Positions 1 through 6,761 of a DNA stretch of 16,457 nt are shown piece by piece. The notes under the pieces are model-generated. The model saw only the letters and a program-made list of their open reading frames with translations. It was not told the DNA's origin and did not search any database. The first letter of the stretch is position 1. Each line of letters starts with the position of its first letter. The position numbers and the translations under genes were made by a program. This DNA is from Gemmatimonadaceae bacterium. Lineage in GTDB: Bacteria; Gemmatimonadota; Gemmatimonadetes; Gemmatimonadales; Gemmatimonadaceae. The stretch spans positions 1 to 16,457 of the forward strand of contig JACCRL010000020.1 of assembly GCA_013813605.1 (NCBI GenBank). Reading direction: 5' to 3'.

Positions 1-854
1 ACGGAGCTCCGTCGCTCGGTACCGAAGCATCTGTGACATCGCTCTCCGTCGGTGATCTGCGGTCGTACTACGGCGTGAACTTCCGGCCCAACAACTCGAC
101 ACTCATTGTCGTCGGCGACGTCACGCCTGCGCAGGTGGAGCAGAAGATCAACGCCCTCTTCGGAGGGTGGCAGCGCGGTGATCTCTCGACGCTGAGCTAC
201 GCGGAGCCCCCGAAGGCGTCGGCCACCACCGTCTACCTGATCGACAAGCCGGGAGCGGCGCAGTCTTCCTTCCGCATCGGAATGGTCGGCGTGCCAAGGT
301 CGACACGGGACTATTTCGCGCTCACGGTAATGAACACGATTCTAGGCGGCTCGTTCACCAGCCGCCTCAACCAGAACCTGCGCGAAACGCGCGGCTACAC
401 GTACGGCGCCCGCTCGCGCTTCGACATGAGACGCGCGGCGGGACCATTCGTCGCCTCAGCGGAGGTGGTCTCCGCAAAAACGGATTCGGCGCTGATCGAG
501 TTCATCAAGGAGATCAACTCCATCCGTCAGGATGTTCCCGCCGACGAGCTCGCACGCGCAAAGCAGTATCTCCAGCTCCAGCTGCCGGGAAACTTCGAGA
601 CCACGCAGCAGATCGCCGCCGCGCTCGTTCCCGTCGCCATGTACGGCCTGCCGCTCGACTATTACAACAACTACGTGCAGAGCATCGACGGGATCACGCA
701 GGCGGATGTGCGCAGAGTCGCGCAGCAGTACATCGCGCCGGGGACTCTCGCGGTCGTGATCGTGGGCGACAGGAAGAGCATCGAGCAGGGACTCAAGGCG
801 GGGAACTTCGGTCCGATTGTAATCCGTGACATCGCTGGGCAGCCTATACGGTAG
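1..854 (+). CDS. M16 family peptidase, C-terminal part (truncated by window edge)
   Basis: The reading frame is open from the left edge (first full codon at base 3), so the real start lies outside the window; the internal GTG at 33 is not a credible start. The visible 283 residues are the C-terminal M16 domain. They contain an LRETRGYTYG segment, matching the Arg/Tyr substrate-binding pair of the M16 fold, followed by a MRRAAGPF stretch. The segment is clearly paralogous to the gene at 3315-4670, which has LREKHGYTYG and WRRGAGPF at the same place. Whether this protein also carries an HxxEH zinc site upstream, as a fused two-domain peptidase, or is only a non-catalytic partner cannot be told from here. 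It ends CGG TAG right at the edge of the inverted repeat that follows. Family assignment is secure; activity is unknown. Confidence 0.9.
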   Translation, partial: GAPSLGTEASVTSLSVGDLRSYYGVNFRPNNSTLIVVGDVTPAQVEQKINALFGGWQRGDLSTLSYAEPPKASATTVYLIDKPGAAQSSFRIGMVGVPRSTRDYFALTVMNTILGGSFTSRLNQNLRETRGYTYGARSRFDMRRAAGPFVASAEVVSAKTDSALIEFIKEINSIRQDVPADELARAKQYLQLQLPGNFETTQQIAAALVPVAMYGLPLDYYNNYVQSIDGITQADVRRVAQQYIAPGTLAVVIVGDRKSIEQGLKAGNFGPIVIRDIAGQPIR

Positions 855-860
855 TTCAGG

Positions 861-1150
861 GATTGCTTTGTTTCCTTGACTCTCTGGAGGACCTAAGCAG
901 GGAGCTTCAAGCTTTGTCCGCTTGGAGCTCTTTAGCTTTCATACTGGCGAACTGGTGAAGGGGCTCTGGATGAGAGTGAACCGCGTGGATTAACAGCAAG
1001 CGGTTTCCTTTTGGAAGGGATGTTCGAATAGCGCAACCTCCCCAGAAGCCGGAGCTTTTTCCGCCAGTATGAAAGCTAAACAGCCATCAGCTGACTGAGC
1101 TTTCGGCTCCCTGCTTCGGTCCTCCAGAGAGTCAAGGAAACGAAGCGATC
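861..1150. repeat. Large nested inverted repeat (hairpin element) between convergent genes
   Basis: Outer arms 861-905 and 1106-1150 are complementary at 42 of 45 positions. Two of the three mismatches become G-U pairs in RNA read from the + strand. Inner arms 931-948 and 1063-1080 are perfectly complementary over 18 nt. Between outer and inner arms, 906-930 and 1081-1105 are the same length on both sides but diverged, so the two halves look like one roughly 88-nt unit present in inverted orientation. The central 114 nt also folds locally: AACCGC with GCGGTT, TTCC-TTTT-GGAA, and GGCTCTGG opposite CCAGAAGCC. It fills nearly all of the 302-nt gap between a + strand and a - strand gene. It could be a MITE-like element, a structured RNA or a bidirectional terminator. 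No transposase and no clear target-site duplication are visible. The structure is certain; its function is not known. Confidence 0.85.
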
Positions 1151-1156
1151 TCTCCC

Positions 1157-1966
1157 CTACCGCTTAAGAGCGCCGCGCACCCAGCTCCAGTAAGCATCCC
1201 CACCGACCTGGGAAAGGTCGTTGTGCCCCGCACCATCGACGATCAGCAGATCGCCCTTGTTCCTCGCGGCGTCGAATACCTCGCGTCCCAGCTTGACTGG
1301 AACGATGCGGTCTCTCATGCCGTGTATGACGAAGACCGGCGTGTCCATCTTCGAGACCGCCATCCGAGTATCGAAATGGATCCGGGTCACCGCGTTCCAC
1401 GCGAATTCCGTGGGCCGCGAGACGATCACCCGCGCCATTGCGCGCGCCGAGCTGAAGGGGGATTGAAGCAGAAGCACGCGCGGCGGGTGCCGCTCGGCCA
1501 GCTCGGTCGCCACGCCACTACCGAGAGAATGTCCGAAAAGCGCGATCGCCTCGGACCTGGCCCCAAGCGACGAAACCGCGTGGAGATAGGCGGCTTCTGA
1601 ATCGAGTCTCGTACTGGCGTAGCTCGGTGTTCCTCCCAGCGAGAGGTACCCCCGGTACTCAGCGAGAAAAACCGCGTAACCCGTCTGCCGGACGACTTCC
1701 GCGGCCCAGTCGCGCTGCCACACTGAGAGATCCGCGTTACCGTGGAAGCAGATCAGGAGCCCCGCCGACGTGCCCGGATCGCCAACGACATAACCGGCAA
1801 GCTTCTGTCCGTCGGGCGCTGAGTACTCGACCCGTCCCTCGACGTTCGCTTCACCAGTGAACGGCGGAGGCTGAAAAAGAATCTTCTCCTGCCCCCACCA
1901 GATCAGTGCCATGAATGCCGCAACAAGCGCGACAATGGCCATCGCGGCGATCATGACCGAGCGCAC
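1157..1966 (-). CDS. Membrane-anchored alpha/beta hydrolase
   Basis: This is a serine hydrolase of the alpha/beta fold resembling the Bem46/ABHD13-like and YfhR-like group; its substrate is unknown. With the GTG start at 1966 (269 aa) there is one N-terminal hydrophobic helix at about residues 4-24, so the protein is probably an inner-membrane-anchored domain. An HGN oxyanion-type motif lies near residue 75. The nucleophile is Ser147 in GHSLG, the acid is Asp219 in HGMRDRIVP, and the base is His248 in GAGHND, so the catalytic triad is complete. I chose GTG 1966 because AGGA sits seven bases upstream; in-frame TTG 1984 and GTG 1981 have no such site, and ATG 1954 is a shorter alternative. It converges on the M16 gene at its left and diverges from the M16 gene at its right, with only about 41 bp between the two starts. 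Confidence 0.85.
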   Translation of the reverse strand: MRSVMIAAMAIVALVAAFMALIWWGQEKILFQPPPFTGEANVEGRVEYSAPDGQKLAGYVVGDPGTSAGLLICFHGNADLSVWQRDWAAEVVRQTGYAVFLAEYRGYLSLGGTPSYASTRLDSEAAYLHAVSSLGARSEAIALFGHSLGSGVATELAERHPPRVLLLQSPFSSARAMARVIVSRPTEFAWNAVTRIHFDTRMAVSKMDTPVFVIHGMRDRIVPVKLGREVFDAARNKGDLLIVDGAGHNDLSQVGGDAYWSWVRGALKR

Positions 1967-2007
1967 GGGGGGTTCCTGCACCAATGCATGGCGGGCAATT
2001 TACGACA

Positions 2008-3318
2008 ATGAGAATTCCGATAGAAACCTTCCACCTCGACAATGGCCTTCTCGTCACGCTATCGGAAGACAGGACTGCTCCCATCGTCGCTGTAAATCTC
2101 TGGTACCACGTCGGATCCGCGAACGAGCGCACTGGACGAACGGGCTTTGCTCACCTGTTCGAGCACATGCTGTTTCAGGGATCGGCGAACGTGACCGCGA
2201 ACGAACACATGGAGCTCATCCAGCGGGCGGGCGGTACGATGAATGGCTCGACATGGCTCGAGCGCACGAATTACTACGAGACTCTGCCATCGAACCAGCT
2301 TGCGTTAGCCCTATGGCTCGAGGCCGACCGTATGGGTCGGCTGCTTCCAGCGATGACCCAGGAAAAGCTCGACACCCAGCGCGATGTGGTGAAGAATGAG
2401 CGGCGCTGGTCGGTGGACAACCAGCCCTATGGAACGATGCTGGAGAAACTCCAGGAGCTCGTCTTTCCGGCCGACCATCCATTCCAGCATTCGCTCATCG
2501 GGTCAATGGAAGATCTTTCAGCGGCATCACTCGAAGATGTCGCGGGATTCTTCGCCACCTTCTACACGCCGGACAACGCCGTGCTCTCGATTGCGGGCGA
2601 TGTAGACAGGGCTGAGGCGCGTTGCCTGGTCGAGGGATACTTCGGTTCAATACCTCGAGGTAAGGGAAAGCCGCCACTCGCCCCGATGGCGTTGCCCCCC
2701 GTTTTCGGCGCGCGCAGGCGCGACATCGTCGAGGACGAAGTAAGTCTCCCGCGCATTTTCCTCACGTTCAGATCGCCAGTATTCGGCAGTGATGCGTACT
2801 ACGCAGCCAGCGTCTGCAGCGCGATACTTGGCATGCGCCGCGGGAGCCGACTGCATCGGTCGCTGATACGCGAGCGGCAGGTCGCCGCTGATGCAGCGGC
2901 ATTCACATTTGACCTCGCCAAGGGAACCGATCTTTTCGTCGTGGACGTGACGGCACGACCGGAAACCGGCGTCACGCGGCTCGAAGATGAAGTTGAGCGC
3001 GAGATCGACGAGCTTTACCGCGACGGAGTTTCGGAGCTCGAGGTAAAACGCGCGCTCGCACTGATTGAAACTGATCTCGTGAACGCGATGCAGTCGGCGG
3101 GCGAGAGAGCCGACCGATTGTCGATGTTCGCGACGTTCTTCCGCGAGCCTGAGCTCGTCAACGTCCAGGCGGACCATTACCGCGCCGTCACGTCGCACCG
3201 CGTGAACGATTTCATCGCCGAACGGCTGGGAGAAGACAATCGCGCGACGCTGCTGTACGTGCCACGCGCAGGTCAAGGCACCGAAGGCGTTCTCGCCGAA
3301 GCGGCGAGCGAGGCATGA
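2008..3318 (+). CDS. M16 zinc metallopeptidase, catalytic subunit
   Basis: This is a zinc-dependent peptidase of family M16 (pitrilysin / processing-peptidase beta-like), 436 aa from ATG 2008. The inverted zinc motif HLFEH is at residues 49-53, and the third zinc ligand is the Glu in KNERR near residue 131, at the family's usual spacing, so the zinc site is intact. The corresponding R/Y region of the C-terminal domain reads LIRERQVAADAAAF and lacks the usual Tyr. This is what one expects of the catalytic half of a two-subunit M16B enzyme. There is no signal peptide, so it should be cytoplasmic. An in-frame ATG at 1984 would add eight residues but overlaps the divergent gene's possible start; neither start has a strong ribosome-binding site. 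The stop overlaps the next gene's start (ATGA, 3315-3318), so the two are translationally coupled. Confidence 0.9.
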   Translation: MRIPIETFHLDNGLLVTLSEDRTAPIVAVNLWYHVGSANERTGRTGFAHLFEHMLFQGSANVTANEHMELIQRAGGTMNGSTWLERTNYYETLPSNQLALALWLEADRMGRLLPAMTQEKLDTQRDVVKNERRWSVDNQPYGTMLEKLQELVFPADHPFQHSLIGSMEDLSAASLEDVAGFFATFYTPDNAVLSIAGDVDRAEARCLVEGYFGSIPRGKGKPPLAPMALPPVFGARRRDIVEDEVSLPRIFLTFRSPVFGSDAYYAASVCSAILGMRRGSRLHRSLIRERQVAADAAAFTFDLAKGTDLFVVDVTARPETGVTRLEDEVEREIDELYRDGVSELEVKRALALIETDLVNAMQSAGERADRLSMFATFFREPELVNVQADHYRAVTSHRVNDFIAERLGEDNRATLLYVPRAGQGTEGVLAEAASEA

Positions 3319-4670
3319 TGGACGTCATCACGAAGCCGGACCCAGGGCCGAGCAGGGAATATCATTTCCCTTCGTTCGATGAAGAGACTCTTCCTGGCGG
3401 GACCCGTCTCGTCGTCGCCGCCGCGCCGAAGCTGCCGATCATAACGATCCTCGTAGTGTTCGACGCCGGCGCCGCCGAGGATCCTGCCGGAAAAGAAGGA
3501 ATCGCCCGGCTCACCGCGCGCGCGCTGAGCGAGGGCACGTCGAAATGGGATGGTGCCGAGCTCGCGGAAAAATTTGAGCAGATGGGGACTTCGCTCGATA
3601 CGGGGGCGGACTGGGACAGCGCCATTGCGAGAGTTACCGTCCTTCCGGGAAATCTTGCCGCGGCGCTCACGCTGCTTGGCGAAGTGCTGGCCGATCCCGC
3701 TTTCCCCGAGCGCGAGGTGGAGCGCCTCAAGAGCGAGCGCATCGCCGAGCTGCTGCAGCTCGAGACCGAGCCGCGCGGACTCGCGGACGAGAGATTCCCG
3801 GCATTTCTATACAGAGAAAGCTCCCGTTACGCGCGGTCGCAGGGAGGAAGCGCCGAGTCCGTGCGCTCCCTCACCAGGAGCGAGATCGACGCATTCTATC
3901 GCTCCCGCTATACCGCAGGTAGAACAACGGTGATCGTTGCCGGAGACGTGAAAAAGGCGGATGTACGCACCCTGGTTACTCCGTTAGCCACAGCGCTTCC
4001 GCGCGGAAGCGTCGCACGGCTGCACGCGGCCGATATTCCCGCACCGGCGAGTCGCGCCATTCATCTGATAACGAAAGATGGCGCGCCACAGTCCGAGATT
4101 CGCGTCGGGCACGCGGGCCTTCCGCGCAAACATCCCGATTTCTTTCCCGTCCTGGTGATGAACGCGATACTCGGCGGACTGTTCGGCTCGCGCATCAACC
4201 TCAACCTGCGCGAGAAGCACGGATACACGTACGGTGCCTCGTCGTCGTATGACTGGCGGCGCGGTGCCGGACCGTTCGAGATATCGACGGCGGTGCAAAG
4301 CGATGTCACTGCCGCCGCACTGCGGGAAATATTTGCCGAGGTCGAGCGCATGCGCTCGGAAGAAGTGACGCTGGAAGAGCTCTCGCTGGCCACGAGCTAC
4401 CTGGAAGGGGTGTTCCCGATCCGCTTCGAAACCACCTCGGCGATTGCTTCCGCGCTTGCCAACCTGATCATCTACGACTTGCCGCGAAGTTATTACGACG
4501 AGTACAGAAAAGAGATTTCGCGCGTCACCGCGGCGACAGTCCTGAAAGCGGCGCGGGATCATATTCATCCCGAAGAGCTGCAGACTGTGATCGTTGGCGA
4601 CACAGGACAGATCAGGGAGGGGCTCACGTCGGTCGGTGCCGGTAACATCTCTGTCGCTCCGGCGAAATAG
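3315..4670 (+). CDS. M16 peptidase-like non-catalytic partner subunit
   Basis: This is an M16-fold protein of 451 aa with no zinc site. At the HxxEH position it reads ARLTAR (Arg65, Ala68, Arg69 in place of His, Glu, His). It keeps the substrate-binding pair of the C-terminal domain: Arg299 and Tyr306 in LREKHGYTYG, followed by WRRGAGPF. Paired M16B enzymes, in which one subunit brings HxxEH and the other R/Y, are known from bacteria such as Sphingomonas; the preceding gene is the matching catalytic half, so a heterodimer is the natural reading. There is no signal peptide. The start overlaps the previous stop by four bases; a second ATG at 3318 is possible. It is a close paralogue of the truncated protein at the left edge, suggesting duplication within this locus. 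Confidence 0.88.
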   Translation: MMDVITKPDPGPSREYHFPSFDEETLPGGTRLVVAAAPKLPIITILVVFDAGAAEDPAGKEGIARLTARALSEGTSKWDGAELAEKFEQMGTSLDTGADWDSAIARVTVLPGNLAAALTLLGEVLADPAFPEREVERLKSERIAELLQLETEPRGLADERFPAFLYRESSRYARSQGGSAESVRSLTRSEIDAFYRSRYTAGRTTVIVAGDVKKADVRTLVTPLATALPRGSVARLHAADIPAPASRAIHLITKDGAPQSEIRVGHAGLPRKHPDFFPVLVMNAILGGLFGSRINLNLREKHGYTYGASSSYDWRRGAGPFEISTAVQSDVTAAALREIFAEVERMRSEEVTLEELSLATSYLEGVFPIRFETTSAIASALANLIIYDLPRSYYDEYRKEISRVTAATVLKAARDHIHPEELQTVIVGDTGQIREGLTSVGAGNISVAPAK

Positions 4671-5248
4671 TGAGCGCGGCGCGCAAAGAACAGTCGGACG
4701 TGCAAGTCGGGCGGGTAAAAACCCGGCGCGCGTACACCGGGCGCATCATCTCGCTCGACATCGATAGTGTTCGATTCCCCGATGGATCGGTCGGTGAGCT
4801 CGAGATGATACGACATCCCGGGGCCAGTGCCGTGGTCCCCTTCCTGAGCGATCCGGCGGGTGACGATCCGCAAATTCTGCTCATCCGCCAGTACCGGTAC
4901 GCCGCCGAAAACTATCTCTACGAAATTCCGGCTGGGCGTCTCGACGATGGCGAGGACCCCGCCCACTGTGCCGCGCGTGAGCTGAAGGAAGAAACCGGGT
5001 GCACGGCAGCACACTTCGAGCACATGTTCACGATGTTCACGACGCCGGGATTCACGGACGAGAAGATCCATCTGTTCATGGCGGTGGGACTCGAGCGCGG
5101 CGAGGCGAGCCGGGAAAAAGACGAGTTTCTCACCCTTTCGCCGGTGCCCCTTTCGAAGGCACTCGAGATGGTCGAGGCCGGTGAAATCCAGGATGCCAAG
5201 ACTGCCCTGGGTCTCCTTTACGCCGCCGGATTTCGGGCCGGGCGCTAA
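4670..5248 (+). CDS. Nudix hydrolase, ADP-ribose pyrophosphatase-like
   Basis: This 192-aa Nudix protein probably hydrolyses ADP-ribose or a related nucleoside diphosphate sugar to AMP plus a sugar phosphate, using divalent metal. The complete Nudix box GX5EX7REUXEEXGU occupies residues 89-111, with the core RELKEETG. A Pro (residue 126, in TTPGFTDE) follows about 15 residues after the box, which is the feature separating the ADP-ribose pyrophosphatase subfamily from other Nudix enzymes. The N-terminal part (PGASAVVPFL, then ILLIRQYRYAAE) also fits that subfamily. The GTG start shares its G with the TAG stop of the preceding M16 gene, so it is probably translated from the same mRNA. Substrate is inferred from motif only. 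Confidence 0.87.
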   Translation: MSAARKEQSDVQVGRVKTRRAYTGRIISLDIDSVRFPDGSVGELEMIRHPGASAVVPFLSDPAGDDPQILLIRQYRYAAENYLYEIPAGRLDDGEDPAHCAARELKEETGCTAAHFEHMFTMFTTPGFTDEKIHLFMAVGLERGEASREKDEFLTLSPVPLSKALEMVEAGEIQDAKTALGLLYAAGFRAGR

Positions 5249-5261
5249 CCCTTTGGGGTCT

Positions 5262-5292
5262 GTCGGCGTCTAAATCTTCAGCGACGCCTGAC
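5262..5292 (+). terminator. Stem-loop after the Nudix gene, possible weak terminator
   Basis: GTCGGCGTC (5262-5270) pairs with GACGCCTGAC (5283-5292) with one bulged base and a 12-nt loop, 14 nt after the Nudix stop codon. No T-run follows, so it is not a classical intrinsic terminator. It may stabilise the 3' end or be part of the leader of the next gene. Confidence 0.3.
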
Positions 5293-5320
5293 GTGTCATG
5301 CAAAAGGGACACTGAGACCA

Positions 5321-5352
5321 GAATCAGGACAAGCTCAAGCATAGCCTGATTC
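5321..5352 (+). promoter_or_regulatory. Perfect 8-bp inverted repeat in the sigma factor leader
   Basis: GAATCAGG (5321-5328) is perfectly repeated as CCTGATTC (5345-5352) around a 16-nt loop that contains a small GCT/AGC stem. Together with a 5-bp stem GTGTC/GACAC just upstream (5293-5312), it lies in the 236-nt non-coding stretch 5249-5484 between the Nudix and sigma factor genes. It could be an operator or an RNA structure. I found no convincing -35/-10 pair in this gap; TACTAA at 5412-5417 is the best -10-like string. Confidence 0.35.
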
Positions 5353-5484
5353 CGCTAAGTTGTTACTGGATAACGACATACAAATGTTTCCGACTCGGCA
5401 TGTCCCGTGCGTACTAATGGTATGCGGAAAGTTCCACCGCTGCACGGTTCGTGGGTGCAGGCATCTCCCCTCAGAGGAGCTCCA

Positions 5485-6123
5485 ATGGCTGACCTGGCTC
5501 GTAAGCATGTGATTCCGGCAATTGTGCCCTCCGTCAGGGAGAGGCTGCAGGCGCTGGACGATTCTGGGGTTGTGACGGCCTTTCTGGGTGGAGAAGAGCG
5601 CGCGTTCGCGGAGCTCGTCACCCGCTACCAGACGAGGCTCCTCAACTTCGTGTACCGCACCATCGGCGACCGTGAGAAGGCGGAGGACCTGGTCCAGGAA
5701 GTCTTTATCCGCGTCTATCGCCACCTTCATCGCTTCGACAGATCGAAGAAGTTCTCGACCTGGGTCTACACGATTGCGTCGAACCTGGCGAAGAACGAGC
5801 TGAGAAACCGCTCGCGCAACCCGCTGGTCCTGTTCCAGCAGGTGCAGAAGAACTGGGAGGACGAGGATCGTCCGCTCCAGTTCGAGGACCCGACTTCGCG
5901 TCCGGACGACATGTACCGCAAGCGGCACCTGCGGGAAATCGTTGAGGAGACGGTCGCCAAGCTTCCCGAGCACCACCGGAACGTGTTCGTCCTGCGGGAG
6001 CTGGAGGGCAAGTCGTACGAGGAGATCGCCGAGATCACCGAATGCAACCTCGGTACGGTGAAATCCCGCCTTAACCGTGCGAGGAACTCGTTCGCGGAGA
6101 TCATCGCGCCGTACGTAGATTAG
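5485..6123 (+). CDS. ECF-type RNA polymerase sigma factor (sigma-70 family)
   Basis: This extracytoplasmic-function sigma factor (212 aa) should direct RNA polymerase to a stress or envelope regulon. Region 2 spans about residues 43-110, with the core-binding and -10 recognition segment around DLVQEVFIRVYRHL and FSTWVYTIASNLAKNELR. Region 4 spans about 149-205 with a helix-turn-helix (SYEEIAEITECNLGTVKSRL) for -35 recognition. The linker carries an acidic EDEDRP stretch. I chose ATG 5485 because AGAGGAG (5473-5479) is correctly spaced; the frame stays open back to GTG 5407, but that extension looks like leader, not sigma sequence. The next gene encodes a zinc-binding anti-sigma factor, the usual partner, so activity is probably released when that membrane protein responds to a signal. 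Autoregulation through the structured leader is possible but not shown. Confidence 0.93.
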   Translation: MADLARKHVIPAIVPSVRERLQALDDSGVVTAFLGGEERAFAELVTRYQTRLLNFVYRTIGDREKAEDLVQEVFIRVYRHLHRFDRSKKFSTWVYTIASNLAKNELRNRSRNPLVLFQQVQKNWEDEDRPLQFEDPTSRPDDMYRKRHLREIVEETVAKLPEHHRNVFVLRELEGKSYEEIAEITECNLGTVKSRLNRARNSFAEIIAPYVD

Positions 6124-6130
6124 GGCTGGC

Positions 6131-6175
6131 GGTCCGGGAACCAGAGGAAACCTCATGGGTACCTCTACCCGGACC
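6131..6175 (+). promoter_or_regulatory. Stem-loop between sigma and anti-sigma genes
   Basis: GGTCCGGG (6131-6138) pairs perfectly with CCCGGACC (6168-6175), and inside it AGAGG (6143-6147) can pair with CCTCT (6162-6166). The inner pairing would sequester the only Shine-Dalgarno-like sequence of the interval (AGAGGA, 6143-6148). It occupies most of the 66-nt gap, so it may limit anti-sigma translation relative to the sigma factor or attenuate transcription. The pairing is visible; the role is inferred. Confidence 0.4.
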
Positions 6176-6232
6176 CTCAACCCCCCTCCATGGACTGTCG
6201 AGATTTTCGTGAGAAGCACGTTGCCTTCGTAG
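6155..6232 (+). CDS. Possible 25-codon small ORF with good ribosome-binding site
   Basis: ATG 6155 has AGAGGA six bases upstream, the best ribosome-binding site in this gap. It opens a 25-codon frame starting MGTSTRTLNPPP and ending at TAG 6230-6232, overlapping the start of the anti-sigma gene in another frame. It may be an upstream ORF that feeds ribosomes to the otherwise unsupported ATG 6190. Alternatively it is the true N-terminus of the anti-sigma protein, separated from it by one base at the C6 run 6181-6186. It has no recognisable protein family. Confidence 0.25.
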   Translation: MGTSTRTLNPPPWTVEIFVRSTLPS

Positions 6233-6723
6233 ACGATACCCTTGCCGGTATCGAGCTCGTCGGCATGCAGTGCCATATGGCAGAATGCGAGTGTTGCGCG
6301 AGCCAGGATGCAAAGGTTCGCCGAGCTCTCCTCCTTTTCAGAAATCTCCCCTCGATCGAGCTTTCGGCCGGTTTCGCGGCGCGTCTCGACGCCCGCCTGA
6401 AGGAAACCCGCCAGAACGATCTCTCCGCCCTGCCGGCGCAGGGATTCCGGCGCGGCGCCATTGCCGCAGCGATCGCCAGCGCGGTGATGATCGGCTACAT
6501 CGGAACGAATCTTTATGATGCTGATCGCACGAGCCACGTCCTGATGGCGCCTGTCGTCGCGACCACCCCGGACCACGATCTGACGCCGATCACGACGCCG
6601 ACTCCGGCAATCGTGGCCTCGGTATCAGCGGGCTTCGCCATCTGGCCCGCGGCGCTCTTCGCCGAACAGGCGCCGGTGCATTTCGCGCATTCGCGACCGG
6701 GGCCCGTCAACTACACCCGGTAG
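6190..6723 (+). CDS. Zinc-binding transmembrane anti-sigma factor
   Basis: This 177-aa protein has the layout of ZAS-type anti-sigma factors. A short N-terminal cytoplasmic domain holds the HxxxCxxC motif (His29, Cys33, Cys36), with Cys3 and His10 as possible further ligands. One transmembrane helix lies at about residues 88-108. The C-terminal part is a Pro/Thr/Ala-rich extracytoplasmic region with no recognised fold. It should bind and hold the ECF sigma factor encoded just upstream. ATG 6190 is the only start codon in this frame after the sigma stop, yet it has no Shine-Dalgarno sequence: the bases before it are CAACCCCCCTCC. Translation may depend on coupling to the small ORF at 6155, or a base may be missing from the C-run. 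The pairing with the sigma gene makes the role fairly firm even though overall sequence conservation in this family is low. Confidence 0.8.
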   Translation: MDCRDFREKHVAFVDDTLAGIELVGMQCHMAECECCASQDAKVRRALLLFRNLPSIELSAGFAARLDARLKETRQNDLSALPAQGFRRGAIAAAIASAVMIGYIGTNLYDADRTSHVLMAPVVATTPDHDLTPITTPTPAIVASVSAGFAIWPAALFAEQAPVHFAHSRPGPVNYTR

Positions 6724-6748
6724 TACGCTCGGCCACCCCGGCAGAGTC

Positions 6749-6754
6749 TATATT
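6749..6754 (+). promoter_or_regulatory. Possible -10 element of holA
   Basis: TATATT lies 7 nt before the A of the holA ATG, in an otherwise GC-rich 38-nt gap. If used, the transcript would start at or next to the start codon (leaderless mRNA). No good -35 hexamer is seen at the proper distance, so this is a weak call. Confidence 0.25.
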
Positions 6755-6761
6755 ACCGAGG

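Noticed and set aside
2647..3276. 209-codon - strand frame opposite the catalytic M16 gene
   Set aside because: It is antisense to a conserved peptidase domain and no family is recognisable.
5407..5484. 26-residue N-terminal extension of the sigma factor from GTG 5407
   Set aside because: A well-spaced AGAGGAG precedes ATG 5485, and the extension overlaps stem-loops and lacks sigma-like sequence.
5335..6576. Long - strand open frame (413 codons) opposite the sigma and anti-sigma genes
   Set aside because: It lies antisense to two well-recognised proteins, crosses their intergenic gap, and its translation has no recognisable domain; in high-GC DNA such shadows are common.
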